A stretch of 64,000 bases of DNA from Myxococcales bacterium (GTDB lineage Bacteria > Myxococcota_A > Polyangia > Haliangiales > Haliangiaceae): the NCBI GenBank assembly GCA_016716835.1, contig JADJUW010000002.1:682001-746000 (forward strand). Reading direction: 5' to 3'. A program made the translations under genes and the position numbers. The notes below the pieces were generated by a model. It did no database searches, was not told where the DNA came from, and saw only the letters and a list, made by a program, of their open reading frames with translations. Shown here one piece after another: positions 8,012 to 17,237 of this stretch (the stretch's first letter is position 1; every line of letters begins with the position of its first letter).

Positions 8012-9451
8012 CTACTTCCAGCCGCAGACAAACGGGCGCGGACTGGCGAAGGCGAAGTTGAGCGCCGGGCCATAGGTGCGGCCGTCGAACGGCTCTTCGA
8101 GCATGATGCTGACGAGCACGCATTCGCGCCCTTCTTTTTTCTTCATCAGCGCAACCGAGGGCGCGCGGCGCGCCAGCACGATGCCGAGGTCATTGCGGTG
8201 CGGCTGCCATTCGCCTGCGGTGCGAAACTCCAGGAGGTCCCATTCGGCGGCATAGTGCTTGGTGATTTTTTCGCGAATCTTGGCGAGGTCCGCCTTGCTG
8301 TGCACGCTCTCGGTCAGCTTGGAGTGCCCACGCGCGGTCAGCTCGTCGAGGCTCTTGGCGGTGGCGTTCACGGTTAGCTCGCCGGCCGCCACGGTATGGC
8401 CGACGTGCGACATGCCGTAGCAAAACACGCGCGAGGCAAATTTGACGCTGTTGGCGCCGGGCCTAAGCTGCGGCACCACGCGCGCCAGCCACGCAAAGGG
8501 CGCGGTTTTTTCGTCGGCATTGGCGTAGGTGCCGCCCGCGGTGAGCGAGCCCTTGGCGGACAATTCAAACGACGTGCGCTTCTGAAATTGTTCCTTGGTC
8601 AGCTTGGTCGTCTCGAGCTCGAATTCGGCGCCGCCATTGACCGACGCCCAGTGGCGAATCCAAAACTCCGCGATGCTTGAATCGGCATGCTCGCTGCAGT
8701 CCATGCGCAAATCGGTGTGGACGGCGTTCCATGGCGACTCCTTGAGATACACGCGCGCATGCAGCGGCGCCGCCGCCTCGACGCTGGTCACCGCGCTGCT
8801 GCCCGCCGCCTCGCCGGAGCCGATGGACGCGGCGGCAAAGGCGAGCTTGCCAGCCATTTTCTTGTGAAAGTCGTGCGGCTGGCCGTCGTCGGTTACGCGC
8901 TTGGCCATAAAGGCGGCCTCGGCGGCGGCCGCGGCGGCATCCACCGCATCGGTCTTGGCTTGCGTAACGGCGCCGTAGTGGCGTTGCTGCGCGGCCTGGG
9001 CCTTTTGCAGATGTGCGATGCGCTTTTCATATTCGCCCAGGCGCGGCCAGGCCGGCGACTTTTCTTTGAGCGCGGTGAAGGCAGCGACCAGCTTGGCCAT
9101 CTCGCGTTCGACGTAGGCGACGTCGCGCCCGCTATTGCCCGCTGGGTCTTCCTTCCACGCCCAGATCGTCGCGGTGGGCTTTTCCATGCTGTAGATAGGA
9201 TCTTCGACCGCCTTGATTTCTTTTTTTTCGGGCAGCTTGCTCATCTCGCCGGGCTGCGTCTTTTTGAGCTTGTCGGCATCTGCTGGCGGGCTGGGCGCAT
9301 CTGCGGGCGCGGCAACCGTAACGCCCCGCGCGGCCGCGGCGTGCGGCGAACGGTCTTTTGATGGGGCGCTGCGTGGGTCGGCCCAGCTCGGCGTGACAAA
9401 AACAAGTGAGGCCAAAAGGCAGATGTGGTGGAGCAAGGATGGCGTGGTCAT
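8012..9451 (-). CDS. Secreted Lys/Ala-rich protein of unknown function
   Basis: 479 residues from ATG 9451, which has AGGGGGA at Shine-Dalgarno distance. The first 24 residues (MTTPSLLHHICLLASLVFVTPSWA) form a signal peptide with an SWA-DP cleavage site. A low-complexity Ala/Pro/Lys region (residues 25-80) follows. Then comes a helical part with an alanine-rich stretch (about residues 155-175), and then a region with regular beta-strand character and two cysteines (MDCSEH and RVFCYGMSH). The longer open frame up to 9547 has no good start signal. It is divergent from hflX. No family is recognised; a periplasmic protein is inferred. Confidence 0.7.
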   Translation of the reverse strand: MTTPSLLHHICLLASLVFVTPSWADPRSAPSKDRSPHAAAARGVTVAAPADAPSPPADADKLKKTQPGEMSKLPEKKEIKAVEDPIYSMEKPTATIWAWKEDPAGNSGRDVAYVEREMAKLVAAFTALKEKSPAWPRLGEYEKRIAHLQKAQAAQQRHYGAVTQAKTDAVDAAAAAAEAAFMAKRVTDDGQPHDFHKKMAGKLAFAAASIGSGEAAGSSAVTSVEAAAPLHARVYLKESPWNAVHTDLRMDCSEHADSSIAEFWIRHWASVNGGAEFELETTKLTKEQFQKRTSFELSAKGSLTAGGTYANADEKTAPFAWLARVVPQLRPGANSVKFASRVFCYGMSHVGHTVAAGELTVNATAKSLDELTARGHSKLTESVHSKADLAKIREKITKHYAAEWDLLEFRTAGEWQPHRNDLGIVLARRAPSVALMKKKEGRECVLVSIMLEEPFDGRTYGPALNFAFASPRPFVCGWK

Positions 9452-9616
9452 ATGGTCGAAAATCCCCCTGAATTGTAGTGGCCAGCGCCCGCGTGGCGGC
9501 CCTGCGCCGTAGGCCGCAATGATATTGAGCTTCATGACGTGGCACACCCGCGCTTGTTCACATTTTTGTGACGGCGACGCTTCAGTATGTAGTTGGAGGT
9601 GTGGTTAGTAGGGTGG

Positions 9617-11053
9617 ATGGCCACCGACGCTGATGCACCACTTGCCGTCTTGCTGGCCGTGCAGTTGCCGGGGGTGGACGAGGCCGAGCTGGCGTCGTCG
9701 CTCGACGAACTGCAGCGGCTGGTCACGACGCTCGGCCTGCAAACCATAGGGCGGGTGACGCAGAAGCGGCGCCAGCTCGCGGCGGGCAAGGTGGTCGGCG
9801 ATGGCAAGCTCGAAGATCTGGCCACCTGGACCGGGGGCAGTGGCCGTGTCGAAGGCTTTGTCGCGCTGAAAAAACGCCGCGAGAAAGACGCGCGCGAGGC
9901 CGAGGATGAGGCCGGCGACGAAGACGAAAGCGATCAAGCCATCGAGGTCGCAGCCTCTGATGAGGTCGACGAACACGACGCGGCGGCGCCGAGCAGCCGC
10001 AAGCCTAAAGACTCGCCGTTGGCCACCGTGGTCGTGGTCGATCACGAATTAACGCCGACCCAGCAGCGCAATCTCGAGCGCGCGACCAAGGCCGAGGTGC
10101 TCGATCGCACGTCGGTGATTTTAGAGATTTTTTCGCGCCACGCCAAGTCGCGCGAGGCGCGGCTGCAAGTCGAAGTCGCCAAGCTCAAGTACTTGGCGCC
10201 GCGGCTGCGCGAGGGCGGTGGCGGCGAAGATCGCGTGCGCGGTGGAGTGGGCGGCAAGGGCGCCGGCGAGACCTCGCTCGAGCTCGATCGCCGCCGCATT
10301 CGCGATCGCATCGCCGAGGTCAAACAGGAACTCGCGCGCATCGAGGGCGGCGCCAACGTGCGGCGCCATCGCCGCCACGATGCCCTCACCATCGCGCTGG
10401 TCGGCTACACCAATGCCGGCAAGTCGTCGCTGATGCGTGCGCTCACCAGCAGCGAGATCTATGTCGCCGACAAGCTGTTTGCGACGCTGGATACCACCGT
10501 GCGCGCGCTGCATCCGCGCAGCGAGCCGCCGATCTTGGTGACCGACACGGTGGGCTTCATCAAGAAATTGCCGCACGATCTGGTGGCGTCGTTTCGCTCG
10601 ACGCTGGATGAAGCCAACGAGGCCGACTTGCTCTTGCACGTCGTCGATGCCGCCGACCCCGCGATGTTGCAGCAGTTCGCCGTCACGCGCGAGGTGCTTG
10701 CCGAAATCGGCGCCGACACGCGCCCGTCGCTGCTGGTGCTCAACAAGGCCGACCAGCTGTCGCCCGAGCAACTCGCGGCGCACCGCGCGGCCTATCCTGA
10801 CGCCGTGTTGATGTCGGCGCGCAGCCCGCAAGACGTGGCGCGGCTGCGCGAGCGCATCATCGAGCACTTTGCCGGGGCCTTTGCCACCGCGACCATCCTC
10901 TTGCCGTGGGCTGACTTTGGCAAGATTGCGCAGATTCGCGCGCAATGTCAGGTGCTCTCGCAGCAAGATGGCGACGCCGGCGCGCAGCTCGAGTTGCGCG
11001 GGCCCGCCGCCATGCTCGAGTCCTTGGCGCAGGCGTATCCAACGATCGGTTAG
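9617..11053 (+). CDS. hflX: GTPase HflX
   Basis: 478 residues from ATG 9617. HflX binds the ribosome and splits stalled 70S particles. The N-terminal domain ends with DHELTPTQQRNLERA and LDRTSVILEIFSRHAKSREARLQVEVAKLKYLAPRL, both hallmarks of HflX. The G domain has G1 GYTNAGKSS (about residue 263), G3 DTVGF (about 310) and G4 NKAD (about 374). An acidic insertion of about 50 residues (EDEAGDEDESDQ...) splits the N-terminal domain, which is unusual for the family. The start is uncertain: GTG 9599, with TATGTA 7 nt upstream, would add six residues. Confidence 0.93.
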   Translation: MATDADAPLAVLLAVQLPGVDEAELASSLDELQRLVTTLGLQTIGRVTQKRRQLAAGKVVGDGKLEDLATWTGGSGRVEGFVALKKRREKDAREAEDEAGDEDESDQAIEVAASDEVDEHDAAAPSSRKPKDSPLATVVVVDHELTPTQQRNLERATKAEVLDRTSVILEIFSRHAKSREARLQVEVAKLKYLAPRLREGGGGEDRVRGGVGGKGAGETSLELDRRRIRDRIAEVKQELARIEGGANVRRHRRHDALTIALVGYTNAGKSSLMRALTSSEIYVADKLFATLDTTVRALHPRSEPPILVTDTVGFIKKLPHDLVASFRSTLDEANEADLLLHVVDAADPAMLQQFAVTREVLAEIGADTRPSLLVLNKADQLSPEQLAAHRAAYPDAVLMSARSPQDVARLRERIIEHFAGAFATATILLPWADFGKIAQIRAQCQVLSQQDGDAGAQLELRGPAAMLESLAQAYPTIG

Positions 11054-11073
11054 CCGCGTGTTGCGTTGCCTGC

Positions 11074-11727
11074 CTAGCGGTGTGCGCTCGGTTGAAAGCC
11101 CTTAACGATGACGCGCTCGGGTGCGGGGATGTTTGCGCCCGGTGGCAACATCAAGGAGGGTGCCTCGGGCAATATCAGCTTGGGCTTGTTCGCGACGTAG
11201 CCTCCCGCGTAGCCAATTAGACGGCGCATGCCAAACATGCCTGGCACGTCATTTGGCGTCGGATCGTCAGGCACGATCGCCTGCTTGAAGCCAATCGTGC
11301 GGCGGCTGCCAAAGAGCGGCAGGATTGAATCCGGGCCGCTGATAATCACGGGAGCACGCGACGCTTGCCCACGTGTGAAAAAGCCGATGCGGCGAGGCGT
11401 GCGCTGATCATTTGCCGGCGCGATTACCTCTGGCCTAAAGCCGATGCCGATGCGAGCGCCGAACCAGTTCCGTGGCGGATGGTTGCCACCGATGGTATCC
11501 GGTTTAAACCCTAGTCTTGTGCGCTGAGCTGTATTGCCCGGCGATCGTATGCTGCGCACCGGGCCATGGCCGGTACGAGGCTTGAGGTGCGGGTTGGTTG
11601 GCTTGACGCGGCGATTTGCTTGGGCGTGCGCTGAGTCGACCGCGATCACGGAGCCTGCCGGTAAGCCGGCAATCATCAGCCACGCCACGCAGGCCCCCAC
11701 CATATTCCACGACCGTTTTGTGCGCAT
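11074..11727 (-). CDS. Secreted protein with degenerate RRxIGF repeats
   Basis: 217 residues. A signal peptide ends around AHA (residues 34-36). The mature part is basic and contains at least five degenerate repeats of 22-30 residues, each around an Arg-rich IGF core: RTRLGFKPD, ARIGIGFRPE, RRIGFFTRG, RRTIGFKQA and RRLIGYAGG. Three are preceded by FG(A/S/M). No cysteines lie in the mature part, and it is rich in Pro and Asn. No family is recognised. It converges on hflX (20-nt gap). A short propeller-like or structural repeat protein in the envelope is possible. Confidence 0.65.
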   Translation of the reverse strand: MRTKRSWNMVGACVAWLMIAGLPAGSVIAVDSAHAQANRRVKPTNPHLKPRTGHGPVRSIRSPGNTAQRTRLGFKPDTIGGNHPPRNWFGARIGIGFRPEVIAPANDQRTPRRIGFFTRGQASRAPVIISGPDSILPLFGSRRTIGFKQAIVPDDPTPNDVPGMFGMRRLIGYAGGYVANKPKLILPEAPSLMLPPGANIPAPERVIVKGFQPSAHR

Positions 11728-11873
11728 TAGGCGAAGTACTTCATGATTCGTGCCATCGCACGCTGGGGCGGTCCTAGCCCGCGCGGCGCGGCTGCAGGCG
11801 TCGCGGACCTCAAGCTGAGGCTATTCGTCCCCGGCAGCGCGGCGGTTTACCGGCTACGGTCGTTGCCAGGGGA

Positions 11874-12629
11874 CTACGGCCGCTTGACTATGAAGACGCG
11901 GCTATTTGAAGCGGCGTCGGTAGTGATAGCCGTCGCCGCTGGTAGGCCAAGCAAGCGCAGCAGGGCCTGCGCTTCGCGATCGGTAGCTTCGAGGCATGCA
12001 GCAGGTGGCTGCATGCCGCAGTCACGCGATCCAAGTTGGTGAGTCGAGCCATCATTCATGTGCGCAAACAGTCGCGCCACCGTATCGCTGTCGCGGCGCC
12101 ACGAGGCATAACGTCCAACCTTGGTGCCTATGGCGCGAACGTTGCCGACCGCCAGGATCACTGGCGCTTCGGGGACAAACGTTATCGGCGCAAGGCGCCG
12201 CAGCGTAAGGGTCCGCGCCTTGGTGTCGATGGTCGTCACCTGTCGCGGCACGCCGCGCACGAGCGCAAACCCATAGAGGGCGACCAAGGCGTAGGTGGCG
12301 AGCGTGGCGCGCGGCTGCCATTTGCTATCGCCGCGGCCCAGGAGGCGAAACGGTACGTAGACGAGCATCCCGACAAAGGTGCCGCCGATAAACGTAACCA
12401 TGAAGTGGGCAAAAATTTGCAGCACGATGCCAGGCTGCGCCACGGTTAGATAGTGCGCGCTTGGCCACCACGTATAGTTGCGATACGGCGCTAGCTCATC
12501 GCCTCCGCGCCACCAAAGCGCGGTCAGGTACAGCACCCACCACGCCGCGAAGATGCCAAAGGGCGCGATGAGTCCTCGCCACCACGGCCCGGTCTGGGTT
12601 GGCCCTGCTGGCTCATCGTTAGGCTGCAT
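11874..12629 (-). CDS. Membrane protein of unknown function
   Basis: 251 residues. There are three hydrophobic helices in the first 140 residues (around LIAPFGIFAAWWVLYLTALWW, IVLQIFAHFMVTFIGGTFVG and LATYALVALYGFALV). A soluble C-terminal part with a beta-like stretch (TTIDTKARTLTLRRLAPITFVP) follows. The start codon lies inside the end of the upstream fusion-enzyme gene (11-nt overlap), so the two are translationally coupled. No family is recognised. The partner suggests a role with an acyl substrate at the inner membrane, which is only inference. Confidence 0.7.
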   Translation of the reverse strand: MQPNDEPAGPTQTGPWWRGLIAPFGIFAAWWVLYLTALWWRGGDELAPYRNYTWWPSAHYLTVAQPGIVLQIFAHFMVTFIGGTFVGMLVYVPFRLLGRGDSKWQPRATLATYALVALYGFALVRGVPRQVTTIDTKARTLTLRRLAPITFVPEAPVILAVGNVRAIGTKVGRYASWRRDSDTVARLFAHMNDGSTHQLGSRDCGMQPPAACLEATDREAQALLRLLGLPAATAITTDAASNSRVFIVKRP

Positions 12630-15237
12630 CGTTCGTGCTCAATTTGGTGGCTGGTTGCGCGGGGCGGTCGACTCGGCCGCGCAGAAAGACGTCGCCATCG
12701 GCATCCATCGTAGCAAGTTCTCGTGTGGCATACCAATGGTCGCCAAAGGCAAAGACGTCGGCCAAGATGGCTTGCGGCGCGCGCGCCCCGAGCTGATCCC
12801 AGGCGCCCTCCAGCTTGGCGATCAGCAGGCCAGGCGCTCCCGCTGCCATCGCAAGCACGTGGCCGTCAGCGCCTCGCCGCACCGCGCGCTGCTCCACATC
12901 GTAGCTGGCGATGGCCACTTGCGCGCTGCCAGGCAACGGCCTGCCGACGCTGCCAATTTTTTCGCCCGAGGCATTCACCAGCACAACGCTTGCCTCAGAC
13001 GCGCCATAGAATTCGACGATGCCGGCGCGAAATCTCGCCTTCATCTGCCGCCAGGTGTCGGCGTCTAGCCCGCTGCCCGCAAACAAACGAATCGGCAACG
13101 CATGCTCATCGCCGCTGCGTGGCACTTGCACGAGCCGCCGGCAAACCTCGCCGGCATAGAACACGACCGTGACGCCATAGGTGCGCGCATCGTGCAGCAA
13201 TTGCAACGGCGCGTAGCCCTGTGCGAGCGCGAGGCGTGCGCCGCCAACCAGGGCGCTGCTCGCGGCGACGAGCAAGCCGCTGGGATGATGCAAGGGCAGG
13301 CAACAATAGACGGTGTCACGTCCGGTTAGCATGCATGCGGCCGCGGCCCCAAGCGCCGAAAACGCCCAACGACGATTGGTGATATGCGTGGTGCGCAGGC
13401 TACCGTCTTGATCCTGCCGCACAAAAATAAGGGCGAGCTCGCGCGCCAGGCCGGGGTTTGCGGCGGGGCCATCGGTCGGGGGAGTTGGCTGCGATACCGG
13501 CCCCTCGATTGTTGCGACCCCAAGCGTCTTGATCGGGATGACCGTCGTAAAGACTTGGGCGGCCGTCGCCGTGTGTTCTGGGTCGACCAGCGCGATCTCG
13601 GTGCGGGTTAGCGACGCGGCATCGAAGGCCGCCGTCGCCGTTAGCTCCGGAGGCATGATCGCGGCAACGGCGCCAAGCCGATTTAAGGCAACGATCGCCA
13701 TTAGCAAGCTTGGGCGGGAGTCCATCCATACGGCGATGGCATCGCCGGCGCTCACCCCCCGCAACGCGAGCGCGGCCGCCACCGCATCGACGCGCGCATT
13801 TGCCTGGGCATACGAGACGGCGCGTCCCGCCCAGATGAATAAGGTTTGATCGCCGTGCGCGGCGGCACCGTCGGCAAGCGCGCGGCCAAGCGAGATCGCG
13901 GTGTCATCGCGGAGCGTGGCCAGGGCCGATAGCCGCGGCACCTGCCAGCGTGCATTTTCCAAGTGCCGTCCCAGCTCGGCCCCGGCGTCGGCGGCTTTGC
14001 CGGTAAGCGCGTCGAGCGATTGCGCAAGCACGTCGCGCCATCGCGGCGTGCTTGGCGGCGGCGAGCTGGCGGCTTGCCCTGTTGTGCTGGGGGTCGGCAG
14101 GCCTCGCGCGACGCGATGCAGCCATGGCGGTGGGGGCGTGGCGTTGCCGATCCAGCTCATCCAGGCCGCCACTTGTGGCCATGTTTGCGCTTGCGCAACG
14201 CGACCCACGACAATGCCAAAATGGCCCGCTGGCACCGCGCTTTCAAAGATCTGCGCATCGGCCGGTGCGGCGTCGACGATGGCGCGCACGGTGGGGGGAC
14301 GGGCGATTTCGTCGTGCTGGCCGATGAAATACAAGACGGGGCAGGTGAGGTCGCGCAGCGATACGACATCGCCATCAAGCACCAAGCCGCCGGCAGTCAG
14401 GCGATTGCCGACGACCAATTCATCGATGAAGGCGCGCATGGCGGGGCCCGGCCACGAGATAAAGCCACCGCCGCCAAGAAAGAGCCGCCGCGCCTCGCGT
14501 CGGGCGAGGGCCTCGCGGTCGTGCAGGTTGCCGATGAACTCGACCAGCTGGCCTAGCTCCTTGCGCGCCGAAACCAATTTGAAGCCAGCCGCCGCGACGG
14601 CGCCCGGCACGCGGGTCATGCGCGAGAGTGGTGCATCCAAGATGGTGCGGATCCCAACTAGCAACTTATCGGTGATCTCCGGCGCCACCTTGGGCAGCGT
14701 CCTATGCCAGTCGACCGGGCTGCCGAAAGCGACGACCGAGGCGATGCCAGCGCCTTTGCGCCAGGCCGCGGCCTGATAGCAAAACATCCCGCCCTGTGAA
14801 TAGCCCGCCAAATGCACGGGCTGCCCCGTGGCGGCATAAACATGATCAAGCGCGCGCGAGATAGCGCGGACGTGGTCGTCGAGCGTGCGGGCATTGCCGC
14901 CGGGTGCGAGCTCGGGCGCGCCAAAATCCACGACCCAGACATCGGCGCCACGGTCGAGCAGGGCACGGACCGCGCTGGTCTCGTGAGATATGTCGTAGAC
15001 CTCGGCGGTGACCATAAGCGGCGGCACCAGCAAGATGGCGCCGGTAAGGGGTGGCACACGCGTCGGCCCAGGCGCGCGGTAGCGTCGCAAGGCAAACGAG
15101 GCGCCTAGATCATCGCGGTCAAAGGGCGTGCCATAAGGCTCGCTGATGCGACCCTCGCGCATAATTTCAAGCAGGTTGGCCCACGCCAGGCCGAGACGTC
15201 CTGAGACGCGCGCCGGCTCGACATTGTTTATCGACAC
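12619..15237 (-). CDS. Fusion: PhaC-like alpha/beta hydrolase + degenerate AMP-binding domain
   Basis: 872 residues from GTG 15237. About residues 50-370 form an alpha/beta hydrolase of the PHA-synthase type: GAILLVPPLMVTAEVYDI, DDHVRAISRALDHV, nucleophile elbow GYSQGG (Ser where PhaC has Cys), Asp in GQHDE and His in PAGHFG. A Pro/Ser/Thr linker follows. About residues 440-870 match an acyl-CoA synthetase. However, the ATP loop (TSGTTGxPK) is replaced by VRQDQDGSL, the A5 motif reads FYGASEA, and the protein ends just after the hinge (GRVDR), so the C-terminal subdomain with the catalytic Lys is missing. Similar but complete fusions occur in actinobacteria (recalled knowledge). The hydrolase half may be active as an esterase or thioesterase; the second half probably binds but does not adenylate. 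Confidence 0.8.
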   Translation of the reverse strand: MSINNVEPARVSGRLGLAWANLLEIMREGRISEPYGTPFDRDDLGASFALRRYRAPGPTRVPPLTGAILLVPPLMVTAEVYDISHETSAVRALLDRGADVWVVDFGAPELAPGGNARTLDDHVRAISRALDHVYAATGQPVHLAGYSQGGMFCYQAAAWRKGAGIASVVAFGSPVDWHRTLPKVAPEITDKLLVGIRTILDAPLSRMTRVPGAVAAAGFKLVSARKELGQLVEFIGNLHDREALARREARRLFLGGGGFISWPGPAMRAFIDELVVGNRLTAGGLVLDGDVVSLRDLTCPVLYFIGQHDEIARPPTVRAIVDAAPADAQIFESAVPAGHFGIVVGRVAQAQTWPQVAAWMSWIGNATPPPPWLHRVARGLPTPSTTGQAASSPPPSTPRWRDVLAQSLDALTGKAADAGAELGRHLENARWQVPRLSALATLRDDTAISLGRALADGAAAHGDQTLFIWAGRAVSYAQANARVDAVAAALALRGVSAGDAIAVWMDSRPSLLMAIVALNRLGAVAAIMPPELTATAAFDAASLTRTEIALVDPEHTATAAQVFTTVIPIKTLGVATIEGPVSQPTPPTDGPAANPGLARELALIFVRQDQDGSLRTTHITNRRWAFSALGAAAACMLTGRDTVYCCLPLHHPSGLLVAASSALVGGARLALAQGYAPLQLLHDARTYGVTVVFYAGEVCRRLVQVPRSGDEHALPIRLFAGSGLDADTWRQMKARFRAGIVEFYGASEASVVLVNASGEKIGSVGRPLPGSAQVAIASYDVEQRAVRRGADGHVLAMAAGAPGLLIAKLEGAWDQLGARAPQAILADVFAFGDHWYATRELATMDADGDVFLRGRVDRPAQPATKLSTNDAA

Positions 15238-15244
15238 GCCGCAA

Positions 15245-15250
15245 AGTATA
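15245..15250 (-). promoter_or_regulatory. -10 element, leaderless-type, for fusion enzyme
   Basis: TATACT on the minus strand, 7 nt before GTG 15237. The longer frame (start 15321) would overlap the divergent lipoprotein gene, so this start is preferred. Confidence 0.5.
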
Positions 15251-15297
15251 CTGGATCGTCGTCGCGGGGCTATTGCCGCGACCATGGAGGCAACCAA

Positions 15298-15717
15298 ATG
15301 AAACGCCAGACGCGCCTGCACCGCTCACTTGTTGCCCTTGTGCTGGCGGGTGCGCTCGCTAGCGGGTCGACAGCCTGTCGCACCGATCAACGCGCTGGCG
15401 CGAGCGAGGCGGCGGCGACGGATCCTGCGTCACGCCCCAAGGCTCGGTCGGCGGCGGCACGCGCCATGGAAGAAGCGGGCGACGACACCAGCTATGCCCG
15501 CGGTAGCGAGGCCGACGGCGGCGCGGTGCCAACCCCTAAGGGCAAAGACTGGGACGGCTGGCGCTATCGCGGCGATCGCGGCACGTGTTTTTATCTGGTG
15601 GACCGCCGATGTGAAACCTCGCTGGCAGCGGCTTGCGAGCGTGCCGCTTGCGAAGCCGGCGAGGTGTGCGCGACGCGCGGCGAGGCGCCGGTGCGTGTGG
15701 AGTGCCGAAAAAAATAA
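15298..15717 (+). CDS. Small lipoprotein
   Basis: 139 residues. The signal peptide is basic (MKRQTRLHR) and hydrophobic and ends in GSTAC (Cys27). A disordered Ala/Ser/Glu-rich tether (residues 28-85) leads to a small domain with four cysteines (GTCFYLVDRRCETSLAAACERAACEAGEVCATRG). GGAGG lies 9 nt before ATG 15298. The stop overlaps the start of the next gene (TAATG), so they are coupled. No family is recognised. Confidence 0.75.
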   Translation: MKRQTRLHRSLVALVLAGALASGSTACRTDQRAGASEAAATDPASRPKARSAAARAMEEAGDDTSYARGSEADGGAVPTPKGKDWDGWRYRGDRGTCFYLVDRRCETSLAAACERAACEAGEVCATRGEAPVRVECRKK

Positions 15718-15920
15718 TGTGGTTGGCGAATCTCGCCGACTTTGGCATTCCGCTGATCGTAGGCGGGTATTGCGCGGCGCTGGGGCGCGACATGGGGGGC
15801 GCATGGGGCTTGCGCCTGCCGGTAGCGACGCGACGCTTGATTGGGTGGCTCGGAGCCGCGTTGGTGGTGGTGACCTTGCTGCGCATGGCGATGGCGCTGT
15901 ATCTCGCGCAGCGCGCTTAG
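15717..15920 (+). CDS. Small membrane protein
   Basis: 67 residues from ATG 15717, whose A is the last base of the upstream TAA stop (TAATG coupling). There are two hydrophobic helices (FGIPLIVGGYCAALG and RLIGWLGAALVVVTLLRMAMALYLA) with a short loop. It probably sits in the inner membrane and may act with the lipoprotein. No family is recognised. Confidence 0.55.
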   Translation: MWLANLADFGIPLIVGGYCAALGRDMGGAWGLRLPVATRRLIGWLGAALVVVTLLRMAMALYLAQRA

Positions 15921-15944
15921 CACGTGCGGCGCAGGGCCATCGCG

Positions 15945-17012
15945 CTACGCGGCTGCTTGCGCGTGATGCTGCATGGTGAGCACGCGCGGCACGGAGATGG
16001 TGGGCCCGAGGCGAAACTCAAGGCGCGTGATGTCGCGATAGCATTCGCCGTCGATCACGGGTGAGAGCCGCTCGCCATCGGTGGCCGTGACGATCAGCTC
16101 GCGGCACGGGCGGTCGATGATGTCGCGACCGGTCATGTCCTTGCCCATCGCCATGCGCGGCAGATTGCGCGCGATACCGAGCGCCGTCGGTGCGCCGACC
16201 AGTGCGTTCATCACGCCCGGCGCGTCGGCCTTGCCGAAAAAACGAAAGACGCCGCCGATGTTGATCGACATTGAGGCGATGTGGATGCCGGTAAACTCAT
16301 TGCCGGGCAGCGTGACGCCGTCAATGGAGATTTGAGCACGGGTGGGCGAGAACAGCTCATTGGCATAGCTGGCATACGGCGCCAAGCCCGGCACGTGGCG
16401 CAACGAGGTGAACGCCACCGGCATCGAGGCAAGCGCCTGGCCGACGACGCGCATGATGGTGCGCGGATTTGGATCGGGGTCTTGATAGTATTTATCAAAG
16501 AAGCGTTGCCCAATGCCGCCCGCCGCGACGGCGAAGCCATAGGTGCGCAGCGGCGAGGTCGTGCCATCCGCCGCGGCCACGGTTGCATCGATGCACATGG
16601 TCTCGACCTCCGCCGTGGCAATGTGCTGCTCGCGCGCGATGGCGCCGCGCAGCGCCGCGATCAAGCTTTCGGCGTTGCCGACGAGGCCGACATTATTGGC
16701 AACGAAGTCGATGGTGCCCCCCCGCGTCGGCATGATGGGGGGCAAGTTATAATGACGAAACTCCGGTTCTTGCAGCACCTCGAGGGCGCTGCGCATCACC
16801 CAATGCAAGGCGCCGTCGCCGCCGTCCGCAACGATGTACTTGCAGCCCGCTGCAAGAAACGATCGAATGGCTGGTTTGATGTCTGCGAGCTGCTTGGTTT
16901 GTACGACCACGCCAGCGTCGCCAACCAGCCGCGCCAGCTCGCCGGCGCGCTCTGGATGAAGCTTGTTTTTGCGCGCGTTGGGATTGGTGATGATGCCGAT
17001 GTCGATGTCCAT
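15945..17012 (-). CDS. Diacylglycerol/sphingosine kinase-family lipid kinase
   Basis: 355 residues. The DAGK catalytic domain is visible: GIITNPNARKNK at the N-terminus, ATP-binding GGDG (residues 64-67, DGGDGALHWV) and PTRGGTIDFVANNV for the second conserved motif. The C-terminal half (LPGNEFTGIHIASMSINIGG) is the beta-sandwich domain of YegS/DagK-like enzymes. It phosphorylates a lipid hydroxyl using ATP; the lipid is unknown. No Shine-Dalgarno is obvious. Homologous enzymes are cytoplasmic and peripheral to the membrane. Confidence 0.85.
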   Translation of the reverse strand: MDIDIGIITNPNARKNKLHPERAGELARLVGDAGVVVQTKQLADIKPAIRSFLAAGCKYIVADGGDGALHWVMRSALEVLQEPEFRHYNLPPIMPTRGGTIDFVANNVGLVGNAESLIAALRGAIAREQHIATAEVETMCIDATVAAADGTTSPLRTYGFAVAAGGIGQRFFDKYYQDPDPNPRTIMRVVGQALASMPVAFTSLRHVPGLAPYASYANELFSPTRAQISIDGVTLPGNEFTGIHIASMSINIGGVFRFFGKADAPGVMNALVGAPTALGIARNLPRMAMGKDMTGRDIIDRPCRELIVTATDGERLSPVIDGECYRDITRLEFRLGPTISVPRVLTMQHHAQAAA

Positions 17013-17237
17013 AGGGTCCCCAGCGGGGAACTTGGAGGAAATGCAATACAGATGCCGATGGGCGTCGGTGGTGGAAATCTTTGTGCTCGCAATACATTCA
17101 AGTAGTTACGAATTAGTGGGCTTTCCCTGGTTGAACTTAGCTTCTGTTGCCGGGGGCGATGATCGAGACCTCGAGGCTCCATGCGCAACCCATTACGCAC
17201 CAGGCGCCGCCGGGCGAGTAGCTGGCAACGCACCGCT

